Part shown: positions 35,535 through 46,100 of the stretch, piece by piece
How positions within the stretch are numbered: position 1 is the first letter of the stretch
Layout: every line of letters begins with the position of its first letter
NCBI GenBank assembly: GCA_023079485.1
Contig: CM041083.1
Coordinates: 63,121,810-63,185,809 of the forward strand
DNA from: Archilochus colubris
Taxonomy: Eukaryota > Chordata > Aves > Apodiformes > Trochilidae
DNA: 64,000 bases
Direction of reading: 5' to 3'
Notes under the pieces: generated by a model
What the model was told of the DNA's origin: nothing
The model's database searches: none
The model's input: only the letters and a program-made list of their open reading frames with translations
Translations under genes and position numbers: made by a program

Positions 35535-36320
35535 ATGTCGGGGGGCGCCGCAGACAGCGGCACCCCAGCGCCTCGCTTCCTGGCTCCGCCGCCGCCGCCG
35601 CCCCCCAAGAACGGTTCCAGCTCGGACAGCTCCATCGGGGAGAAACTGGGAGCCGCTGCCGACCACGGAGTCTCCGGGTCCGGTGGAGCCGCCTGCGGAG
35701 CAGGGAGCGGAGGCCGTAGTGAGGAGTACCGACGCCGCCGCCACACCATGGACAAGGACAGCCGAGGGGCGGCAGCCACCGAGCACCGCTTCTTCCGCCG
35801 TAGCGTGATCTGCGACTCCAACGCTACGGCCTTGGAGCTACCCAGTTTGCAGCCCGCCGCGTCCTCGGCCCCTGTCTCGGGTGGAAGCGCTGCTCCCTTG
35901 GTCTCCCCTCCCGAGTGTGCCAGCCGGACCTCTTGCACCGCTGTCAGCGCCACCCAGGCCCCCTCTCTGCTGCAGCAGCAACCTCCGCCTGCCCAGCTTC
36001 CCCTCGATGGACAGTCCGCTCAGGAGCCCTCCGCCTCAAAGGATGCCGCCCCGCTGCTGCCCAAGGAGGAGGAGGACGAGGCAACGGCGCTGCCCCCCAC
36101 CAGTGCCGCTGGCAGCGCCTCAGCTGCCAGCCGTGAATTTGAGGAGCGGAGAGCAGCACAGCAGGAAGACATCGAAGAGCTTGAGACCAAGGCAGTGGGC
36201 ATCTCCCCGGATGGTCGCTTCCTGAAGTTTGACATCGAGATTGGCAGAGGCTCTTTCAAAACTGTCTATAAAGGACTGGATACAGATACCACTGTGGAAG
36301 TTGCCTGGTGCGAGCTGCAG
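35535..36320 (+). CDS. WNK1: WNK1 first coding exon (residues 1-262 of the kinase), partial CDS
   Basis: WNK1 is a cytosolic serine/threonine kinase that senses chloride and osmotic stress. It phosphorylates SPAK/OSR1, which in turn control the NCC, NKCC and KCC cotransporters. The exon starts MSGGAADSG with A at -3. Residues 18-24 are a proline run. Then come KNGSSSDSS, the RRRRHT motif with Thr71 (equivalent to the mammalian Akt site Thr60), and the conserved [20 protein letters not shown] block. A low-complexity Pro/Ser/Ala/Gln stretch covers about 103-200, and [12 protein letters not shown] follows at 211-222. The kinase domain opens at about 228 with the glycine-rich loop GRGSF (237-241). 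Lys242 is the equivalent of the WNK catalytic lysine placed on strand 2. Cys259 occupies the usual lysine position of strand 3, the family hallmark. The coding part ends ...CELQ at 36320, followed by GTAAAA, in phase 0 as in human. Exon 2 (expected to begin DRKLTK) is not in the window. Confidence 0.97.
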
Positions 36321-36324
36321 GTAA

Positions 36325-36334
36325 AATAAATAAA
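36325..36334 (+). promoter_or_regulatory. Two overlapping AATAAA signals just inside intron 1
   Basis: AATAAA occurs at 36325-36330 and again at 36329-36334, four bases into the intron. Unspliced transcript would read Val-Lys-stop after residue 262, so use of these signals would give a truncated WNK1 message. I see no strong GU-rich element right after it, so use is uncertain. Confidence 0.45.
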
Positions 36335-39300
36335 AATTTGTGAATTACCAAAGTACAGTCACTCTCCCAGGTGCTAGTCTGTGTACTAAGAGGAGGTAAA
36401 CTCCATTGACTTGAGGTCTGTTTTATTCAGGCAGGAAACTGCAGACCTTGCCTGAGGCACGCTCCTTGAGAAGAAAGGTGTAGCTTTTTCTTGGAGTCAG
36501 TTTGCCTTTTAATTCTTTTAAATACTGTCATTGGGGACTTTTGTATCTTTATCACCAGAAAATGTACTGCAGTTCTGTTTCTTAGTGTCTTATATTTTAC
36601 GCCTCCAAAAGGCAAAAAGGTAGCTTAGAGGGTTGTGAAAATACTTGTATGCAGCATCCGGGAGGCTGAGGGAAGATGTCTAAGTGATTGTCAACTTGAG
36701 CTAGCATCAATTTTTCAAAATAACTGTTTAGTTATCAGAAAAAATATTAAAATGCTAATTTTAGACATTTCATATGTGGCAGTAGATTCTTACAGGAGGT
36801 AACTCTAGAATGTACACAAAGTAATGTAGAGCATCACATGGTTTAGGTTTTCAAAACTATTTTTTTTCCATTCTAAGTTCTAGAGTTCACACTTGATACC
36901 AGCATGGGGAAAGGAAGGAAGTAATTGTCACCTTTCTGAAGCTTTAAAAGAAAAAATCCCTGAAGTTTAATGTTTCCAGATGACTGGGAAATTAATCTGG
37001 ATTGAGACACTACTCTTCTACCAAGTTCTGGCCTGAGCAGGGCCATAGTTCCATGGCAGCCCAGTCTATACACCCGTAGTTCCACACGAGTCAGAGCTTG
37101 TATAACCAAGATGCAGGTTAAAAGAAGTGGGAAGATCTTGGAATACCAGGAACAAACACCTGGTGTACTAGTTTGTTTTCAAAGCCTCAGCATTAAATTA
37201 AAATGATAGCACTTGCTTTTTAGAGTTGGGTTTTGGTGCAGCCTATAGAGAAGTTCATGTAGCATGGCTTTATTATTTTCTGTGTTCCCATCCAATTTAG
37301 GGCAGACAAAAGAGCATTGGATCAAAATTCCAGAAGTCTTTGAGGGGTTTTTAAGCAGTTGGCTGGTCACAAATGATTGATTGCAGTGACTGTACCAAAA
37401 CTTTCTTCCCTTCAAAAGCAATTTTCCAGTCAAACTGAGAGAATTTATGGAGAGATCTCTCAATTTGTATTCATATTTGCTTTTGGATGATTGCTTAAGC
37501 ATTTTACCAGGATTTTGGTTGATTATGTTATTACCATTATTCTCTACTTACTTTACTGGAAGTAAGCTTCCAATTTTCTTTGTGATCCCTAAGCATTCTC
37601 CATTCTCCCCTCCTCCATGCTACTTTTGTACTTGCTGTGGCTCAAGTATGCAACTGAGCATTAATTATAAATTAAAAAGCGAAATAATCTGTGTTGGGCA
37701 CTGCTTAAGCTTTTCTTGTGCAGTTTAAATTGAGAGGTGACTAATAATTCACCCAAATTTATACTAATTTTATTTGAAATTTTAATATTTGCACTTTTGG
37801 AGTTCCCTTAACCCCTGAAATCTGTTTTAATCTTCACTCTTCGCTTACTGATCAGAAACTGTTGTCAGCTTGGCATCAGGCACGTTTTGCTAGTATTGCT
37901 TCTGTTGAAGTGTCATAATCATAATCAGTACCATGTGGACAAACTGTCTTAAGAAGTAATTACTTCATTGAAGTAATTTATTAAAGAAGCTCATTGGTAA
38001 AGGACATGTTGCTGAGCTTTCAATTGATTGAAGAATTTAATGAGTAGTATTTAAAATGACACTGCAAAAAGTATGAGTGAAAAAAGGTTGTAGGGGGGAA
38101 ATACTTGATGTTTTGTTTGGAGATGAACTACATTCAGAAATATCTCGTGGTTTAAATTATTCTGAAGGCTGTAGCTTTTTTCTCTTTAGGAGACTCCATA
38201 CAAAATGGCAAGTTTAAAACATGTATCTGATCTTTATAGCTGTCAAAAGTAATTGCTAAAGGAGCTAGACTCTACAGTTAATATTTTAAGATTGTCCTGT
38301 TTTGTTATTTGCATTTAGAAAATAAAGGAGGAAGTTGGTATTTTTTGATATAATGGGTACATCCTCTTCTTTATCTAGGAAGATACAATTGTTGACAGGT
38401 TAATGATAACTATGCGTTATTTGTATCAAAATGCAATTTGGATTCACAAAGATGTGCTGAGGCTTAGTTGTCATTGGAATTCCAGAATGCCATGGTTAGA
38501 GGATTGGTGAACCTTAAAAGTAACTATCAGTTACAGCTGGTGTAATTTAGTATGGAAGGGAAAATAAATCATTCCCATTTCTCTAAAAATAATTACACTT
38601 TGAATTGTCTTAAAATAGCTTTCCTTAGCAATAGAAGAACTTTTCTTGCCTGTGTTCATGCTGGCAAGCATGAGCATCCTAGGTGTCCTAACTGTCCTGA
38701 AGTCTTCTAAAGAGTGCTGCTGTGGTGCTGCATGGTTATGCATGCTAAGCTGTTCCAGCTCTTCAGGCTTGTCCAAAGTTGACCAAGGTGTATCACAGTT
38801 CTCAGTTGCAAGACATGTAATAGAATGAGGTGAGAACAGTTTGCACTTCTGCAGGGTATGTGTATGTTCTTTTAAGGCTTTTCTAACGTATCTTGAATGC
38901 TTTAGTTGCTTTAAAATCTCTGGTGCTTGGAAAGAAGCAAGATGACAGCTGCTTTCAGCTCATTTAAACGTGTTTAACTACTGGAGCAAATTCTGTAGTA
39001 GGAATCCTGTGGATCATGGGCAGCATAGGATACTTTGGTCTCTGGTTGAATGACTGTTTAATGCTGAATAATGCAGCTATACCTAATTTTGATGTATGTG
39101 CTCTCTAATGGTAAAGTGTGGAATCTGCAAATATCAATATGCTTTCTTTTAAAGGGAGAGGGTGTGCTATTTATCAAATGCAGCTTGGACTCCCAAGTTG
39201 CTGCTGGTACTCTGAAGAATATTGCTCCATATCCTCAAGAAAGCTCTCAAACTGCATTGTAGTGCTCTTATGCTTGACCTACTGAACCTGTGGAGAAAAC

Positions 39301-41194
39301 TGGATTTCAGCTCTTTCCCCTGTGGGTGGCCTAATGGTGTTCTTAGTATCTTCAGCAAGGGAGGCCTTGGCCAAGGCTCTAGTTTTTCTTGAGCTGTGGA
39401 AGAATGGGAGGATTTGAAGGAAGTGAATATATGAAGGTTGCTAACAGATGTGTAGCAAAGTCATAACAAATGTGTGACTGAAGTAAATTGTAACTGAATC
39501 TGGTGTAAATATTGGATGTGGATATTTAAATGTGAAATACTTGCTCTGCTGTGAGCATAGTGGAGCTGTGAAGAACTCGGCAGCAACTACATAGGCCCAG
39601 TGCACAGCTATACTTACTGAAAGGAAATTTTGTGTTGTGCTAGCCTTCAAATAGGTTTATTCCTACTGTATATATTAATCTCAACTCTAGTTATTCTTAG
39701 TCAAGTGTGCCTCCTACTGTTGTCTTTTGTACATCTCATAAATTGAGTGTAGTAGGAGTTAGGTCTACTGCTTTTCTTTAGGTAGAAGTTAGCAAAAGTT
39801 GTTATTGCTGCTGTTTACTGTTTTAATTTAAAATAACTATTCCTGTACCATCATGTAACTGGTTAGTCTTTTCAAGTCACATTTCTGAGTCTTTTGTCAC
39901 CTCTATACAGTTCAGATAACATTGTGGCTAAAATGTGATTCATTTTCCTGTTGTGTTAATTTTATCTATGTGAAGTAATAAGCTTGTGCTAAAGGTAGAA
40001 AAAAATCACAGAGCTGACTGTAAAAGCCAAATATTGGGGGTAATATGTCATTCTCTGATTCCCAGTTTCAACGAAAGTTGGTTCAAAATCAAGATTGTAA
40101 TTTAACTTCTGGTTTACAGAACAATACAGGGTGGTGCAGTGACTTGCTGGAGTACAGAATAGTGTTTAGAATTACTGCTCTGTGTTCTGTAATTCAAATT
40201 AAAAACTTGTATTTGAAAAGTGCACTTGATATGGAAGTTAAATTGGTCTCTCTTTTGAACTCTGTATTCTTGGGCATTTGAAGCCTTACTTCTTTGACAA
40301 TGTCTTCTCTTAAAGGAAGTGCAATTTAGTAACTTATTTGAAAGATACTTACATGAGTTGAAAATGCATTTCTGGTAAAATGCATACATTGGAGAACTGT
40401 ACCACTTGTCTGGTATGTTCTATATCACTCTTGTCCTTCGTATTTCTTTGGCAAAAAGGGTAGGTTGGTCAGTCAGCAGTTATAGTTCATGAATGCATCT
40501 TCTTGCTGATAGGAGCTGCTGAAGAGTAGAAGAATGTTGAGGCCTGTCTTCCATATGAGAGAGCTTTTGGGGGTGAGAAATGAGTTCAAGAGGTGGAAGT
40601 AGTGCAAGGAAGAGTATGCTTACTCATTACTGGTTTGAGGGTGAATCTGTATGAGGATATGGTTATCTTTACTTTTAAGTCTTCTGAATAATGAACTAGG
40701 GTCAGTTATAAAAATGCAGTTCTGTTAACTGTGGACCAAGTGTAGTCCCAGCTTAGAAATGCTTTTTTCTTTACATAGTTGGAAGCACTGAAAAAAGCAG
40801 CTTACAACAAATAATATAACTCAATGTGGACCATATGCCAGAATTTTTGAGTGTAACAATATATAAAGCCTGACTTAAAAGTCACAATACAGGAAATTGT
40901 TTGGCTATGATATATGGCTTCTATTGACATTTCAGATTCAGCTGTACTTCTTAGACTTAAGGCTATGTTTAGTACTGATTTTTAGGTCAGCAGACAACAG
41001 TGGAAGGGAGCTTCTGTACTGTGCAGTATAGACTGGCTCACCGTGGTAAATATCAGCTTACTGAAGTCAAAGTATAATTCTTAAAAATCCCTGCTTTCTG
41101 GACTGGCTGAGCTGAGAACATTTCAGAAGCTGCACATTTCAAGTCTGAGAACCAAAAAAGGTCTTGTAACACAACTGTGGTATCCTGTAGTCGA

Positions 41195-41210
41195 TTTTTT
41201 TTTTTTTTTT
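41195..41210. repeat. Poly-T run, 16 bases
   Basis: An uninterrupted T homopolymer in WNK1 intron 1. Confidence 0.9.
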
Positions 41211-42830
41211 CAAGCTCGTTGCATATTGCTCATTAGGCTGCAAAGATGCTAGCTCTGATGCACAATTTTATAGCTACATTAAAGCAAAATGGAAAGAGAG
41301 ATCAAAGCCTTTGTGCAGTGAGAGGAGGCTGAGGAGCATGGAACTAGATCACATTGTGCTAGTTCTGAAGGAATAGTCGATGTCCTCAAAGAATAGACAT
41401 TCTTTGAAGATTCTATCTGTAGTTTGATTCTGAATACTTCAAAATATATCTTATAAAACTACTGAAACACATCAAGCTGGTCTAATGCAGTATGGTGACT
41501 CCCATGCCTACCCTGTACTTCACATCATATTTTCAAATAACTCTACTAGTCTAAGAATAACTGTATGTGGCTACAGCCAGTGTAGCAGCAGCTATGGGCC
41601 TCCCATTCATGACTGCATCTGGGTCAGAGGCATAATTGTCACAAATGTAGATTTACAAATGTATCTGACAATTTCTGTGACTATGGTTCTGTCCTTACTA
41701 CCTTTTTTCCCCATGTTTTCAGTTCTGCAAATTCCAAAATACTGAAAGCAAAAAGCTGTAAAACTGTAAGTGTATAATCTATTTATAACACAGGTAACAC
41801 TGGATTTTCAGTTGTTTTCAAGCGTGCACACGTGGGGAGCTTGAAATTTTGTGCAGTGAAGCCTAGATCTTTCATTGGTTTTCCATGTTGTAGGGTAGAA
41901 CAAGTTACTGGTGCTCACTGGCTTCATGTATCAGATGTGTAAATTCCTTCTTTGGCTAAAGAACAAAAATCAGACATATTTCTGAGTGGTTTTGCTGTAA
42001 TTGATAAAATTGACAACTTGATAAATGATGTGTGGAAGGAGCCAGATTAATTACCTGCACAAGGATAAAGAGTAGTCGGGCTCCCTCAGACTTTACAAAG
42101 GTGACCCTGAAAGAGAGAAGGGATCTCTAAAGCACATTGTGGAGCTGCAGCTGTTGGGAGATCTCTGCTTAGGAGACTAATCTTACCTCAAAGGGATATC
42201 TCTTTTGGAGATGGCTGTGGTTCAATTTGTAACTGACTGGTTGTGAGGCAATAAATATAATCAGATAAGTACCTTCTGAAAATGCAGCATTGCTTCTGGA
42301 AATAAATAAGTTCTTATTTGTCAGTTCGAGTAGGTTTGAGAGCTGCAGAAGTAAATCTCTTAAATGAGATTTGTTTGGGAGTGTTGTGTTTTAAAATAAA
42401 CTCTTAACTCTGTAACTGAACTTTTGCAGTTCACAGAAAAGTATAAAGACTGTACTCTTTCTTTGTTGGGGAGGGGGAAGAAAAGCCTCCACCTGATAAA
42501 AACTCCCTGGAGATATCCTGTACAGAGTCCTTTGAGGACTGTCTAGCAGAGTAATAAATAAAACAAGCAGTAATAGATCTGTGGTAGTCTCCATGGATGC
42601 AGTGCCTAGTGCAGTGTGGATTCAGTGCCTTTTGGTTAGCAACATCCCTCCAGGCCACGTGTTCTTTCTTATTTTGTTGGGTTTTTGTTGTTGCTTCATA
42701 CCAGCAGCTTGTAAAACAGCACAGCTCCAGTTGTCACCTACGTTCTCCATCCTACATTGTGCTGTGCAGTGGCAGCCTTAATGCTTCCTGTCATGCATCA
42801 CTTCAGAAACTCTTGCTTCTTCCTGGGTTG

Positions 42831-42847
42831 TTTTTTTTTTTTTTTTT
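42831..42847. repeat. Poly-T run, 17 bases
   Basis: An uninterrupted T homopolymer, about 35 bases upstream of the 20-bp minisatellite. Confidence 0.9.
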
Positions 42848-42880
42848 AGATCACTACTTGACTCTTCCAAGTAGTGGTTG

Positions 42881-42966
42881 AGTTGAAATAAAAGTTGTGT
42901 GTTTGAAATAAAAGTTGTGTGTTTGAAATAAAAGTTGTGTGTTTGAAATAAAAGTTGTGTGTTTGA
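42881..42966. repeat. 20-bp minisatellite, four copies plus a partial
   Basis: The unit GTTTGAAATAAAAGTTGTGT is repeated three times without a mismatch (42901-42960). It is preceded by a copy differing only at its first bases (42881-42900) and followed by a six-base partial. The identity of the copies implies recent expansion or ongoing homogenisation. Confidence 0.95.
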
Positions 42967-43159
42967 GTATTTTCCATTTCAGTCTTTAAGTTCACATTTT
43001 CAAATTTGTCTTAGTCTTGAGAGTTATTAACTTATGAAAAATGGAATGCAGACATAATGGATGTAACATTAGTGCTGTAAGAAAAAGAATAAATAGAATG
43101 CAAGCTTGCAGAGCTACTACAGCTGGGTGCAAGACTTTCTCTTGGCAAGGGGAATGTAA

Positions 43160-43181
43160 TTTTTTTTTTTTTTTTTTTTTT
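43160..43181. repeat. Poly-T run, 22 bases
   Basis: The longest uninterrupted T homopolymer noticed in the window. Confidence 0.9.
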
Positions 43182-46100
43182 AGTAACAGATGGTAGAAGG
43201 TTACTGTTTTTTACTTTCAAAGCTTCAGGTAATGGTTCTATGGTTTTTAACTTGACTATGCCATGAATACACCGTGTCTGGAAAGATACTCTTCCAATAC
43301 ACTTGAGACAATTCCTGTTCTAAATTTCTGGATTAGTAGTGCTGCTTAAAAATTGATTTCTTGGTGGAGGTGTCTTTCATGAGGCATCTTTTTTCTATAT
43401 GGTTTTACAATTATTATCCTAATGAATGAGACTCAACTTTTTATACTGGCTTCATGCATATTTTTGTGAGAGCTGCTTACAGTCTCCTGGACTACTTCTA
43501 GCTGACTTTAAAAATTATTTTGGCTATGTATTGAAACTTGACTGGAAACATAAAAGAACTAGTTAAGATACTTCAGATAGCCTTTTTTTCTTACCTTCCA
43601 ATTTTTGCAACATGTTTAGGAATTTTCATACCAGCACTTCTTCAATGTGTAGTTTTGGTTGAACTTATTATTGCCCTTGGGAATAACCTCAAGTAATGAG
43701 GTGACTAGGATGGAATCTGTGGCTTACTTGAGGTCATCTTTGAGAAAGGGAGTTTGCTCACTTCTTGTTTTATGGGCACAACTTCTTAGCTCCATGCAGA
43801 AAAGGATGAACTTGTGTTAATGGTGTTCTGGTTTATGTGTCTGTCCTCTAAACCTGAGATTGTTGAAACAAGATGATCACAGACATTGCCAAGTTGTCTT
43901 TTTTATCTAATAAGCCTGGGTGAATTAACTGGGATGGAATACAGTGATCTGAAGAATTCAACTTGAATTCTCAAATGTATTCTGAACTTTTCACCTGGTG
44001 CTAACAAGTGCATTGCATACACCCAGATTATTCTAAACCACTTTCAGATTTGCCTGGGTAATTCCTAGCAGCACTGTATGTTACTTTACATGGCTCACAG
44101 GCAACTAAACATGCTCTTAGTTTATTTTTCAGTGGAGGAAACTGCAGCTTTCTAAAAATGGATTTTTGTAGGTTTTGTTTTTTTCGTTGTGTTTTTTTTT
44201 CCTGACTGTTGTATAAATATTAATATGTACATAAAGCAGTAAGCAGTTTTTACAGGGATAACTCATTCTAAATAAATCAGGGAGGCAAATTTACTAAGCT
44301 TGGATTTATCATTTTGGATCTGAGCAGGATCTTTGGGATTGCTACCTGCATTCTTAGTTTAGAAATTGTGTCAAAAGAATGTTTATACTTGATGGTCATC
44401 TGTCTTGTAAGTGGCTTGACACTCGTAGTGTATCAATGAAAGATTGCTGTGGTGCTTTTCAAGTCTTACAGTCTGTGAGTAGTTAGCAAGCCTCCTTTTA
44501 GTGTGTTACAGGCAAGATTAAAGCAAAGAGGAAGTTTTGGCAGCTCTGGCATGTGATGTGGATGCTGTATTTTGAGCCATAGTCCAGAATGTTCTGGATC
44601 CCATCACCTCTGCTAATAGTCATTGATAGAAACTTTTGATAGCTATTCACTGAACAGCTATTTTTCTGCTTCAGGACAGCAGCTGGTGTGGAAAATAAGC
44701 TTTATTAGACAGACAGGATTTGTTGTTTCTGTGTAAGTGTTCTAGATCATCTTTTTCATCTGGATGGTTTTAGCCATTCCTAATTTAATTTCAAGAAAAT
44801 TGCAAGAAATTTGGTGCTGGCAACATAAAGCAAAAAAACTGCAAATGGAAAAAAAACTATGTAAGTGATTGATTGAGAGTTTATTACTACCAATTGGAAG
44901 AATTTGAAAATAGGAGTACTCATCTCTTTGTAATTGGGTAGGACTGAAACAACTATGTAAGAATGCAGAGCTAAGTGGAATATAGTACAAAGGTGATACT
45001 CACAATTATGTGTTTTTTATCCGTTTTTGCCCAGTTACATAGTTTCATGATAGTTTGAGTATCCAACTGTTGATGTTACCCAGTTTTCCTTGGATACTTC
45101 TCTCTCAGAGTGACCTTGTGACTTGTTTCTGCTTTGCTGACTGTTACTGACAAGTTTGACCCCAATCTGAACGGTATTTTGACGGCTTCTATGCTAGTAA
45201 AGGCTAATGGCATATAAACAATAACCCTCAAATATTGCTATTAAAAGCTTCAGCAATCCAGACTGATTATCTTAAGGATCTGGAAATCTGTGTGCACTTA
45301 CGTAATATGCATCTGTTAATGTCAATTTCTGAACTGTTAGCAGGTTTTGCTTAAATGTTGCAAAATGTTACCATGTCTGTTTTCAAATCTGCTTCTTTTG
45401 AGTGAGACTTTTATTCTCACAGATATTTCCAACACAGAACTATTCTTTTTTTCCCCTCTTGATCAACAGTATGCTTTCATTTGTGAAATTTAATTTGTGT
45501 ATCTGTATAAAAATGCAAGATGCTATCATCATGTGCACTGCTTTGCTGTAGCTCATTTGGACTTGAGTCTTTGAGTTATCACTGAGGAATAGATTTGATA
45601 ATAGAGACAAAACTGGAATTGGAGAGTTCAAGAAACAGTCCATTCAGACAAAGTAAGAAATACTGTATGAATTTTGTTGGTTTTGGTTTTTTTTTGGATG
45701 TAGACAAGTAGAGATTGACAGCAAATATAATGGCTCATTTTTTGTTGTGATTTGGGGCTTAGTGAGGTGTTAAGTTTGCCAGGAACAGTTTGCTGAAAAT
45801 AGAGAGAAACTGCAGAAATGTCTGATACAAAAATAAGACTTGAAGTGTACTTTTAGAAATTTTTTGTAAATTTTTTTTTCCCTGTGGTTTTCTCTACTTC
45901 CTTTACATGCAGCCCGAGCTTTTTTTCTGCAGGCAAAAGCAGGATGCATTTCAGGTTATCTGTACCTGGGGGGTGGAATTACACAGGGCACTTGAATTTG
46001 AATTCTTTTTTACTTCTTGATGGCATCTGTGAGCCAATTCAGGTGATGGAATGATTTCCTTTACTGATCTTATACAAGTCTGAATTTATCTAAGAGGCTC

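Larger units (their letters stand above)
34080..36260 (+). promoter_or_regulatory. WNK1: WNK1 CpG island, promoter and 5' leader
   Basis: GC content and CpG density rise sharply at about 34080 and stay high through the first coding exon. There are several GC boxes (for example near 34442-34455 and 34481-34492), CGG runs at 34666-34692 and 34759-34774, and a CGCCATTT motif at 34567-34574 resembling a YY1 element. No TATA box is seen. This is the pattern of a broad, constitutive CpG-island promoter, which fits the ubiquitous expression of full-length WNK1. Transcription probably starts somewhere in 34350-34700, but sequence alone does not fix it. Long open frames on both strands here are a by-product of GC richness. 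Confidence 0.85.

Noticed and set aside
34347..35786. 479-codon open frame on the minus strand across the WNK1 island and first exon
   Set aside because: It is Arg/Gly/Pro/Ala-rich with no domain, lies opposite the WNK1 coding exon, and is explained by the shortage of stop codons in CpG-rich DNA.
41386..41407. Hairpin: 9-bp perfect stem, TCAAAGAAT and its complement, 4-base loop
   Set aside because: Within chance expectation for the intron length.
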